Part shown: positions 44,250 through 50,873 of the stretch, in pieces
How the letters are laid out: each line of letters starts with the position of its first letter
How positions within the stretch are numbered: position 1 is the stretch's first letter
Source: Flavobacteriaceae bacterium
GTDB taxonomy: Bacteria; Bacteroidota; Bacteroidia; Flavobacteriales; Flavobacteriaceae
Direction of reading: 5' to 3'
NCBI GenBank assembly: GCA_024763245.1
Contig: JANTFW010000006.1
Span: forward strand, 1-50,873
Length of the DNA: 50,873 bases
Notes under the pieces: generated by a model
Database searches by the model: none
Told to the model about the DNA's origin: nothing
What the model saw: the letters and a program-made list of their open reading frames with translations, nothing else
Program-made: the position numbers and the translations under genes

Positions 44250-44735
44250 TTAATTCAAGAAACGCGCGTGCCAGCTATTGTTTATTGAGACTTCCCACTC
44301 TTTTTCAAAAGCCAATTTTGTAGCCGCTAAATTATTAAAAACGACTGTATTTTTAGTTATTTTTTTACTTTTTATATATTCTTTAAAAGTGCTAAGAGGT
44401 ACAATCTTTACAGTATCATCATCTATAAAACCCGTAAGTAAGCGGTTCATTAACTCAATAGATAGTTCCTGTTCAATCTTTTGAATTAGTTTGATAGATT
44501 TGTTAATACCACAACCTGAAATAGCCTGATAGGATTCATCAACAGCTATAACTATAAAATGCTTGTATTTTATTAAAAACGAGGTTTTTAAGTCGTTTTT
44601 GTGTTGTGTCCATTTTTCGCAAAACGATTGGAGTTTATCTTGGATATTTTTTTCCTCTAAATCAGATAGTGGCGTGTTAGACATATAAATCCAGACACGA
44701 GAGGTGTTGGGCAATTGGTTAAAAGGTACGTACAT
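44250..44735 (-). CDS. Conserved Bacteroidota protein, often misnamed ABC transporter ATPase
   Basis: The 161-residue protein opens MYVPFNQLPNTSRVWIYMSN, contains LQSFCEKWTQH and VDESYQAISGCGINKSIKLIQ, and closes with VFNNLAATKL...SWHARFLN. I recognise this pattern from a widely conserved Bacteroidota family labelled ABC transporter ATPase in many databases. It has no Walker A (G-x-x-x-x-G-K-S/T), Walker B or ABC signature, so that name is unsupported. The invariant Cys in SGCGI and the Trp-rich C-terminus may be functional. It lies 15 bases upstream of the GH3 fusion and is divergent from aroC; a TACTTTTG -7 box (44758-44765) precedes it. Confidence 0.75.
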   Translation of the reverse strand: MYVPFNQLPNTSRVWIYMSNTPLSDLEEKNIQDKLQSFCEKWTQHKNDLKTSFLIKYKHFIVIAVDESYQAISGCGINKSIKLIQKIEQELSIELMNRLLTGFIDDDTVKIVPLSTFKEYIKSKKITKNTVVFNNLAATKLAFEKEWEVSINNSWHARFLN

Positions 44736-44757
44736 TGTTTTTCGTTTTTAGATGGCT

Positions 44758-44765
44758 CAAAAGTA
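44758..44765 (-). promoter_or_regulatory. -7 promoter box of the 161-residue gene
   Basis: The minus strand reads TACTTTTG, 22 bases before the ATG at 44735. TTG at -33 is not at standard spacing. Confidence 0.45.
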
Positions 44766-44823
44766 CAATTATTACTACAATAATTCTTATTTTTTTATGA
44801 TGGATAGCTATGTACTATTTTAC

Positions 44824-44831
44824 TACCTTTG
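44824..44831 (+). promoter_or_regulatory. -7 promoter box adjoining the aroC start
   Basis: TACCTTTG ends only 5 bases before the ATG at 44837. Transcription normally begins about 5-8 bases after this box, so the mRNA would have almost no leader. Confidence 0.55.
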
Positions 44832-44836
44832 TCCCT

Positions 44837-45901
44837 ATGGCACATAATTCATTTGGAAATAGATTAGTACTAACTACCTTTGGGGAGTCTCATGGTAGCG
44901 CTATTGGGGGTGTTTTAGAGGGTTGTCCGGCAGGAATGCTTCTGGATTTAGAGGCAATTCAGGACGAACTCAATAGAAGGAAACCCGGGCAATCTAAAAT
45001 TGTAACGCAGCGTAAAGAGTTGGATAAAGTTCAATTTTTGTCCGGTATTTTTGAAGGTAAAACAACAGGAACACCTATTGGATTTTTGATTACGAATAGC
45101 AATCAAAAGTCAAAAGACTATGAGCACCTAAAAGAGGTTTACAGACCTTCGCATGCCGATTTTACCTACCAAAAAAAATACGGACATCGTGATTATAGAG
45201 GAGGAGGCCGTAGTTCTGCGAGAGAAACAGCTAATTGGGTTGTAGGAGGTGCTATTGCCAAACAGATTATCAGTTTTATAGAGATACATGCTTTTACATC
45301 TTCGGTGGGTGATGTATATATTGATAAACCATATCAGGAACTTGATTTTTCAAAAACGGAGAATAATAGCGTACGTTGCCCGGATACTCATAGTGCCAAG
45401 AAAATGATTTCACTAATAGAAACGATAAAAAAAGAAGGCGATACTATCGGAGGCACGGTAACTTGTGCCGTAACGAATGTTCCTATAGGTCTCGGTGAAC
45501 CGGTATTTAATAAATTACAAGCCCAGTTGGCCAAGGCGATGTTTTCTATTAATGCGGTAAAAGGTTTTGAATACGGAGCCGGTTTTTGTGCACCAAAAAT
45601 GAGAGGATCCGAACATAATGATTTATTTAATACCGATGGTAGTACACAGACCAATTTGTCCGGTGGCATCCAAGGGGGTATTAGCAACGGAATGGACATA
45701 TACTTTCGCGTAGCTTTTAAGCCTGTGGCGACCTTAATGCAAACCCAACAGACTATCAATACAAATGCAGAACTTGTAAAAATAAAAGGCAAAGGACGCC
45801 ATGATCCTTGTGTTGTGCCTAGAGCCGTACCCGTTGTGGAGGCTATGACAGCTCTGGTTTTAGCCGATTTTTGGTTAATGCATCGTAATCAGTCCACCTA
45901 G
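44837..45901 (+). CDS. aroC: Chorismate synthase
   Basis: AroC makes chorismate from 5-enolpyruvylshikimate 3-phosphate with reduced FMN, the last common step of aromatic biosynthesis. I start at ATG 44837 ([20 protein letters not shown], 354 residues), as the extra nine residues from 44810 overlap the promoter. [38 protein letters not shown] and the C-terminal [18 protein letters not shown] are the family signatures, including the two invariant His of the active site. It is monocistronic and divergent from the 161-residue gene. Confidence 0.96.
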   Translation: MAHNSFGNRLVLTTFGESHGSAIGGVLEGCPAGMLLDLEAIQDELNRRKPGQSKIVTQRKELDKVQFLSGIFEGKTTGTPIGFLITNSNQKSKDYEHLKEVYRPSHADFTYQKKYGHRDYRGGGRSSARETANWVVGGAIAKQIISFIEIHAFTSSVGDVYIDKPYQELDFSKTENNSVRCPDTHSAKKMISLIETIKKEGDTIGGTVTCAVTNVPIGLGEPVFNKLQAQLAKAMFSINAVKGFEYGAGFCAPKMRGSEHNDLFNTDGSTQTNLSGGIQGGISNGMDIYFRVAFKPVATLMQTQQTINTNAELVKIKGKGRHDPCVVPRAVPVVEAMTALVLADFWLMHRNQST

Positions 45902-45943
45902 TCATACACAAATACGATAGACATTGAAAAAATCAGTAATGTA

Positions 45944-46414
45944 TTATCGGTTCTTTTTCAAAAGAATTTCTTGTGAATAGTCCAGCGGATAGTCGTAGGA
46001 AAATAGATTTAGTTTGTACGTAATATTTCCTTTATAATGTACGTCTATCTTTTTATTTGTTAAGGTGTTAAGAATGTTGTTTAAAATATTTTCTTTGTCT
46101 TGAAAGATGTTTTCATAGGGAAATTCGAAGCGCATAGGAACCGTAAACTCATCTTGTGCAGGCACCTTAAAATCACCAGAAGTAATAGTTCCCATATCCA
46201 TATTATTTATTAATACATGAATATCGGTTAGTTGTAAAGTTCCTCCTAGATGGTTGGGATTTAGAAAGTCCAAATCAGCACTAAGTGTTATAGATTTAGG
46301 ATTGTAATCCATAACAGCTATATTTGAAATCTGTACAAATTCCGGGTTTTTGTTTACGGTACAAGCTTGTACAAAAAAACTACTCACTACAAACCATAAT
46401 AAAATTCTTTTCAT
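45944..46414 (-). CDS. LEA/WHy-like lipoprotein
   Basis: The 156-residue protein has a lipoprotein signal (FVVSSFFVQACTV, Cys18) and an immunoglobulin-like beta sandwich. Strands such as ISNIAVMDYNPKSITLSADLDFLNPNHLGGTLQLTDIHV and the Asn-Pro pair after the second strand match the WHy/LEA-14 type fold. It is exported and anchored to a membrane; function is unknown. It is convergent with aroC and lies 29 bases downstream of accA, of which it may be the operon partner. Confidence 0.72.
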   Translation of the reverse strand: MKRILLWFVVSSFFVQACTVNKNPEFVQISNIAVMDYNPKSITLSADLDFLNPNHLGGTLQLTDIHVLINNMDMGTITSGDFKVPAQDEFTVPMRFEFPYENIFQDKENILNNILNTLTNKKIDVHYKGNITYKLNLFSYDYPLDYSQEILLKKNR

Positions 46415-46443
46415 AGGAAAATTAACGGAGTTTATAAAACGAA

Positions 46444-47394
46444 TTAGCTGTAAACTCCCATGTTTATGTATTTATCCATACGTTTTTTTACTAAATCTTT
46501 TGGTTTTAAATCTTTAAGATCTTTATAGGTTTTTAAAATTGTTTTTTTAACGGCATCGTAAGCCATGGCTCTGTTGGTATGAGCACCACCCATAGGTTCT
46601 TTGATAATACCGTCAATTAATTTTTGTTTTTTTAAGTCTGTTGCTGTAAGTTTTAATGCCTCTGCAGCCTCTTCTTTATGTTCCCAACTACGCCATAGTA
46701 TAGACGAGCAAGATTCAGGCGAAATAACGCTATACCACGTATATTCCATCATATAAACACGGTCGCCTACACCAATACCCAAAGCACCACCGGAGGCACC
46801 TTCACCAATCACAATGGTAATAATAGGTGTTTTTAAACGGGTCATTTCAAATATGTTTCGGGCAATTGCTTCTCCTTGGCCTCGTTCTTCAGCCTCTAGG
46901 CCCGGATAAGCACCCGGAGTATCTAATAAAGTAACAACAGGAATGTTAAATTTTTCTGCCATTTTCATCAAACGTAAAGCTTTGCGATAGCCTTCGGGAT
47001 TTGCCATACCAAAATTACGGTATTGACGTGTTTTAGTATTATATCCTTTTTGTTGTCCGATAAACATAAAGCTTTGATCACCAATTTTTCCTAGCCCGCC
47101 AATCATAGCTTTGTCATCTTTAACCGTACGATCGCCGTGTAATTCCATAAAGGTGCCTTGTGTTAGATTATTGATATAATCTAAGGTATAAGGTCTGGAA
47201 GGATGTCTGGCCAATTGTACTTTTTGCCAAGGGGTTAAGTTTTTAAATATTTCATTTCGGGTTTCTTCCAGTTTAATCTCAATTTTTTTACAAGAATCAG
47301 AAATATCAATACCACTTTCTTCTCCAATGCTGAGGCACTTATCTAACTGTTCTTCAAGGTCTTTAATAGGTAATTCAAAGTCTAAATATTCCAT
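46444..47394 (-). CDS. accA: Acetyl-CoA carboxylase carboxyltransferase alpha subunit
   Basis: AccA pairs with AccD to move the carboxyl group from biotin to acetyl-CoA, making malonyl-CoA for fatty-acid synthesis. The 316-residue length is standard. An N-terminal helical region ([17 protein letters not shown]) precedes the crotonase-like core with [41 protein letters not shown], and [22 protein letters not shown], where backbone amides form the oxyanion holes. AccA supplies only half of the active site; accD is not in the window. A TATCTTTG box (47428-47435) lies 33 bases upstream. Confidence 0.95.
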   Translation of the reverse strand: MEYLDFELPIKDLEEQLDKCLSIGEESGIDISDSCKKIEIKLEETRNEIFKNLTPWQKVQLARHPSRPYTLDYINNLTQGTFMELHGDRTVKDDKAMIGGLGKIGDQSFMFIGQQKGYNTKTRQYRNFGMANPEGYRKALRLMKMAEKFNIPVVTLLDTPGAYPGLEAEERGQGEAIARNIFEMTRLKTPIITIVIGEGASGGALGIGVGDRVYMMEYTWYSVISPESCSSILWRSWEHKEEAAEALKLTATDLKKQKLIDGIIKEPMGGAHTNRAMAYDAVKKTILKTYKDLKDLKPKDLVKKRMDKYINMGVYS

Positions 47395-47427
47395 ATTTAA
47401 AGTGGGCTTAGGTTAATTTGGTAAAGG

Positions 47428-47435
47428 CAAAGATA
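47428..47435 (-). promoter_or_regulatory. -7 promoter box of accA
   Basis: The minus strand reads TATCTTTG, 33 bases before the accA ATG. No clear TTG at -33. Confidence 0.5.
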
Positions 47436-47466
47436 AACATTAATTGATAATGTGAAATGGTCAGTA

Positions 47467-48366
47467 TTAATTAATGTGTGTATTTCGCTTGGCTCGCCTT
47501 ATTTTAAGAATGGTATTAAGTATAATAATACCGAGTATTAGAAGGGCTCCAAAGTAAAAATTAGGGCTCATTTTTTCTTTATCGCCAAAAATAAGTAAGG
47601 CTAGGATTATCCCATACACCGGTTCTAAGTTTATACTGAGCATAACCGTATAGGGACTTAATTTTTTCATAATATCAATAGAGACCGAAAAAGCATAGGC
47701 GGTGCAAACACTAGATAAAATCAATAAATACAGCCAATCACTTCTTGAAATGCTAAAAAAAGAGGTATTAAAATCGCCTTTGATTACTAAAATAATACTT
47801 AGGATTAGTAAACCAAACCCCAATTGATAAAACGATAAAACAAACCCACTGTGTTTTGCTACAAAAAGTCCGTTAATGACAGAGAACAAGGCTGATAAAA
47901 AAGCTGCAAATAGAGCCCATAACATGCCATATAAATATAGATTATCTACTTGAAAAATAAGATAGAGTCCTCCGATAATTAACAGCCCTAACAACACTTC
48001 TAGAGGACGTATTTTCCTCTTAAAAAACAAGGGTTCAAGCAACGAGGTAAAGAATGCTCCGGTACTCAGTGTTACTAATGCCACAGATACATTGGCTATC
48101 TTAATCGCCATAAAAAACCCAATCCAGTGTAATGCAATAATAAATCCGCCAAAAGCAAATTTAAGAAGGCTTCTACTACTGACTCGTAAGGAAATTTTAC
48201 GATATACAATCCAAAGGTATATAAAGGGCAGAGCAATTGCTATACGATACCAAACCAAATGTAGTGCTTCTAAAGAGATTAATGCACCTAGCACGGCAGT
48301 AAATCCCCAAATAAAAATAATAAAATGGAGTTTTAAATAACTTGTTGTATTATTTTCTGGATGCAT
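47467..48366 (-). CDS. EamA/DMT-family transporter
   Basis: The 299-residue inner-membrane protein has ten hydrophobic helices arranged as two EamA repeats (about 10-140 and 150-290), the drug/metabolite transporter fold. Marks include WGFTAVLGALISLEALHLVWYR in the first repeat and SPYTVMLSINLEPVYGIILALLIFGDKE in the second, the usual E-P-V motif. It probably exports a small metabolite; the substrate is unknown. Its start overlaps the end of the LptF/G permease gene by 17 bases, so it is translationally coupled to it. Confidence 0.85.
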   Translation of the reverse strand: MHPENNTTSYLKLHFIIFIWGFTAVLGALISLEALHLVWYRIAIALPFIYLWIVYRKISLRVSSRSLLKFAFGGFIIALHWIGFFMAIKIANVSVALVTLSTGAFFTSLLEPLFFKRKIRPLEVLLGLLIIGGLYLIFQVDNLYLYGMLWALFAAFLSALFSVINGLFVAKHSGFVLSFYQLGFGLLILSIILVIKGDFNTSFFSISRSDWLYLLILSSVCTAYAFSVSIDIMKKLSPYTVMLSINLEPVYGIILALLIFGDKEKMSPNFYFGALLILGIIILNTILKIRRAKRNTHIN

Positions 48367-49435
48367 TCCAATACAAATAAAAGGCTAAAATACCGAAAAT
48401 AACATTAGGTAACCAGACCAAAAATAAAGTATTAGCACCGGCAACTGCCCCTAGAACTTCAGTAATCTTCATAAAAAAGATATAAATAAAGGCAAGACCA
48501 ATACCCAGTGCCAAGTTTATTCCAATACCCCCTCTTTTTTTCTGTGCTGCCAGAGATACAGCAATCAGTGTTAAAATAAAAGAAGAAAAAGGCATACTGG
48601 TTCTTTTTTGTAATTCCACCTTGTAGGCATTTAAATTTTTTACCCCTCTTTTTTCAGAAACTTTTATATGGTCAATTAACTCGGGGCTTTTCATTTCTTT
48701 GGCCAAATAATCAATGTAATAGAGATCTTTGGGTAAAAAGTCAAAAATAGTATCCATTTTTATTCCGGTTTCAATTCTATCCTTTTTTGGATAAATATAC
48801 CTTTTGGAATAATTGTTTAATCGATAAGAACTGTCTTTTTTTTGCCATTTTACACTAGAGGCCTTTAATCGGTATTTTAAATGGGTTCCCTCGTAATGTT
48901 CAAACATAAAATCAGAACCTCTGTTTTGTTTCATCGTAAAGGAGTTGAAAAAAACATAGTCATTCTCACCCAATTGTAAGCTGATATCTCTTAAATAATT
49001 TTTGCCTTTTTTGGCACTTAAATAAGTACGGTCGAAGAGTGAAAATTTTTCATTGCTATTCGGTACGACAAAATGATTCATCACTACTGAAAAGACACTA
49101 ATAATCAAAGCCCCTAAAAAATAAGGGTAAAGTAAGCGGTTAAAAGATATTTGAGCAGAATGAATGGCAATAATTTCGGTATTACTGGCTAACTTAGAAG
49201 TAAAAAGGATTACCGCAATAAACAAGGCCAAAGGCAAAAATATATTGCCATAAGTAATGATAAAATGTTGATAATAATCACGTAAAATTATCCATAGCGT
49301 GAGCTCTGTATGATGTAGAAATTTATCTATTTTTTCAGAGATATCTATGGCAATTCCAATGGGTAAAATGATAGCAATAACTAAGACTAAGGTCTTTAGG
49401 AATCTCTTTAATATGTAAGCATCAATAATGCGCAT
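48350..49435 (-). CDS. LptF/LptG-family LPS export permease
   Basis: The 361-residue protein is a YjgP/YjgQ-type permease. It has three N-terminal membrane helices (about 10-120), a periplasmic beta-jellyroll-like region (about 130-265), and three C-terminal helices (about 280-355). The pattern IIDAYILKRFLKTLVLVI at the start and ELQKRTSMPFSSFILTLIAVSLAAQ before the last helices are family marks. With LptB it extracts lipopolysaccharide from the inner membrane. Only one such gene is seen; its partner lies elsewhere. It lies 49 bases from the tgt stop, on the same strand. Confidence 0.88.
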   Translation of the reverse strand: MRIIDAYILKRFLKTLVLVIAIILPIGIAIDISEKIDKFLHHTELTLWIILRDYYQHFIITYGNIFLPLALFIAVILFTSKLASNTEIIAIHSAQISFNRLLYPYFLGALIISVFSVVMNHFVVPNSNEKFSLFDRTYLSAKKGKNYLRDISLQLGENDYVFFNSFTMKQNRGSDFMFEHYEGTHLKYRLKASSVKWQKKDSSYRLNNYSKRYIYPKKDRIETGIKMDTIFDFLPKDLYYIDYLAKEMKSPELIDHIKVSEKRGVKNLNAYKVELQKRTSMPFSSFILTLIAVSLAAQKKRGGIGINLALGIGLAFIYIFFMKITEVLGAVAGANTLFLVWLPNVIFGILAFYLYWNASRK

Positions 49436-49484
49436 TTTCTGTAAATACCTGACACTAATCTTTTAACAGATAGGTCTTGTGAAA

Positions 49485-50615
49485 TTATAAACGTTTATCC
49501 ATTTGTTTAATCATCTTATCTTTCCATACTCTAAAATCGCCGGCAATTATGTGTGCTCTTGCTTCACGAACTAACCACAGATAAAATCCAAGGTTGTGGA
49601 TGGAGGCTATTTGTTTACCTAAAAGCTCTTTGGCTGCAAAAAGGTGTCGTAAATACGCCTTGGAATACTGTAAGTCTACATCGGTAATACCCATCTCATC
49701 AATAGGAGAAAAATCATCTTCCCATTTTTTATTTTTTATATTAATTGTTCCATGTGCCGTAAAAAGCATTCCATTTCGGGCATTACGTGTTGGCATAACA
49801 CAATCGAGCATATCCACACCCAAAGCTATATTTTCTAATATATTGATAGGAGTTCCAACCCCCATTAAATAACGCGGTTTGTCTTCGGGTAAAATACTAC
49901 AAACCAACTCGGTCATCGCATACATCTTTTCTGCAGGTTCTCCTACAGATAGACCTCCAATAGCATTTCCATCGGCGCCTACTTGGGCTATGTATTCTGC
50001 AGATAGTCGGCGTAAATCTTTGTAGGTACTCCCTTGTACAATAGGAAACAAGGCTTGTTCATAACCGTATAAGGGCGGACTAACTTTTAAATGTGCAATA
50101 GCTCTATCCAACCACCTATGGGTCATATGCATTGAATTTTGAGCATATTTATGGGTAGATGGAAAGGGAGGACATTCGTCAAAAGCCATAATGATATCTG
50201 CACCTATAGCACGTTGAATATCCATTACACTTTCTGCTGAAAAATGATGGTATGATCCATCAATGTGGCTCTGAAATTTGACCCCTTCTTCTGTAATTTT
50301 TCTGCGCTCTGCCAACGAATATACCTGATAACCTCCCGAATCAGTTAAGATAGGTCGATTCCAATTCATAAATTGGTGTAAACCTCCGGCCTTTTGCAAG
50401 ATTTGTGTTCCGGGACGCAAATATAAATGGTAAGTGTTCCCTAAAATAATATCAGGATTTATTTGTTCTTTGAGTTCACTCTGATGTACACCCTTAACTG
50501 TTCCTACCGTTCCTACCGGCATAAATATAGGGGTTTCTATTACACCATGTGCCGTGTGTAAAGCACCTGCTCTTGCACGGCTATTAATGTCGGTCTGTAA
50601 TAAATCAAATTTCAT
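49485..50615 (-). CDS. tgt: tRNA-guanine(34) transglycosylase
   Basis: Tgt swaps guanine 34 for the queuine precursor preQ1 in tRNAs for Asp, Asn, His and Tyr. I start at ATG 50615 (MKFDLLQ, 376 residues), as the preceding TTG lies within the promoter box. The catalytic domain contains LTDSGGYQVYSL, AFDECPPFPS with the nucleophile-class Asp, IVQGSTYKDLR, GGLSVGEP and DCVMPTRNARNG. The C-terminal CxCxxC zinc ligands of most bacterial enzymes are absent. In their place is PIDEMGITDVDLQYSKAYL, with only the distal His (SIHNL) kept. This seems to be a flavobacterial variant. The LptF/G gene follows. Confidence 0.95.
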   Translation of the reverse strand: MKFDLLQTDINSRARAGALHTAHGVIETPIFMPVGTVGTVKGVHQSELKEQINPDIILGNTYHLYLRPGTQILQKAGGLHQFMNWNRPILTDSGGYQVYSLAERRKITEEGVKFQSHIDGSYHHFSAESVMDIQRAIGADIIMAFDECPPFPSTHKYAQNSMHMTHRWLDRAIAHLKVSPPLYGYEQALFPIVQGSTYKDLRRLSAEYIAQVGADGNAIGGLSVGEPAEKMYAMTELVCSILPEDKPRYLMGVGTPINILENIALGVDMLDCVMPTRNARNGMLFTAHGTINIKNKKWEDDFSPIDEMGITDVDLQYSKAYLRHLFAAKELLGKQIASIHNLGFYLWLVREARAHIIAGDFRVWKDKMIKQMDKRL

Positions 50616-50621
50616 TGGGGG

Positions 50622-50629
50622 CAAAGATA
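50622..50629 (-). promoter_or_regulatory. -7 promoter box adjoining the tgt start
   Basis: The minus strand reads TATCTTTG, and the ATG at 50615 begins after only 6 bases. As with aroC, transcription would start at or next to the start codon. Confidence 0.55.
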
Positions 50630-50718
50630 AACAAAGCCTTGGTTTTGGATGCTAAAGAAAATATAAATATAGAAATTTGCCCCTAACTCACAGAACATTC
50701 GGAACACAAGGATAATTT

Positions 50719-50873
50719 TAACCTGAGTTCGATCTAAGATTTATCTCACAGAAAGTCAATAATGCAGTAGATTTTCGCTAAAAATCAAGTAGTTATAACT
50801 AGTTATTGCAAATGGTTTTTAGTGAAAAGATGCTGTATTATTGACTTTTCTAGTAGTAGATTTCGATAATTAG
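50719..50873. mobile_element. Second MITE-like copy, truncated by the window edge
   Basis: Beginning TAACCTGAGTTCGATCTA, it matches the reverse complement of 28987 down to about 28838 with few differences: single substitutions at about four sites and small length changes near the GTATTATT run. Only 155 of roughly 260 bases are visible. It is inverted relative to the first copy. Confidence 0.85.

Noticed and set aside
44810-44836. Upstream ATG for chorismate synthase
   Set aside because: The added nine residues overlap the -7 box, and the family begins at MAHNSFGN.

Overview
The window is an AT-rich chromosomal segment of a member of the Bacteroidota, most likely family Flavobacteriaceae. I base this on the gene families: a type IX-secretion style modular surface protein, DUF6705 and DUF6252 lipoproteins, a DnaE with a fused proofreading exonuclease, a fused GH3/serine hydrolase, an OlsF-type bifunctional acyltransferase and a LytTR/LytS pair with a TPR sensor. 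It also rests on repeated promoter -7 boxes of the form TAnnTTTG, which is the Bacteroidota sigma consensus. I saw no rRNA, tRNA, CRISPR array or intact insertion sequence. Most genes are housekeeping.

Layout. Positions 1-3982 hold the N-terminal 1327 codons of a very large secreted repeat protein on the minus strand; its C-terminus lies outside the window. Next come a Ca2+/Na+ antiporter and a 717-base intergenic region that ends in a possible 19-residue membrane peptide just before a flotillin-like SPFH gene. Two small proteins, an RluB-type pseudouridine synthase and ruvC follow, then a flippase-like membrane protein translationally coupled to a glycosyltransferase. Positions 11471-14180 are the only clearly accessory island. 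It holds a 32-bp perfect palindrome, a foldable intergenic element, a frameshifted lipoprotein with a JAB/JAMM-like motif, a DUF6705 lipoprotein, and a 45-bp scrap of a second copy of the JAB-like gene's 3' end.

From 14180 to 24106 the window encodes a sodium/solute symporter, the glycolytic pair pfkA-gapA and a small Cys/His-rich membrane protein. A second glycosyltransferase follows with an ECF sigma factor and an OlsF-like aminolipid synthase, then convergent genes for a head-GIN lipoprotein and a PagL-like lipid A deacylase. The last of these overlaps dnaE (24085-28581). The middle and end of this stretch look like an envelope-lipid neighbourhood.

From 28636 onward there is a 263-bp MITE-like element with terminal inverted repeats, whose second copy begins in inverted orientation at 50719. 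Then come a DUF6252-like lipoprotein frame without a usable start codon, glutamine synthetase, rpsP-rimM-trmN6, a gamma carbonic anhydrase with a beta-barrel protein, and a LytTR/histidine-kinase pair. A YeiH-family transporter operon with two tiny upstream genes follows, then threonine aldolase, the GH3/serine-hydrolase fusion, a conserved small protein and aroC. The window closes with an LEA-like lipoprotein, accA, an EamA transporter, an LptF/G permease and tgt.

Most worth checking are the decayed JAB-like/DUF6705 locus, the inverted MITE pair, promoters placed so close to aroC and tgt that their mRNAs may be leaderless, a Tgt lacking the usual cysteine zinc ligands, and small unannotated membrane peptides. 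I did not find a convincing complete new defence or mobile system. All family names come from reading the translated sequence, without a database search.
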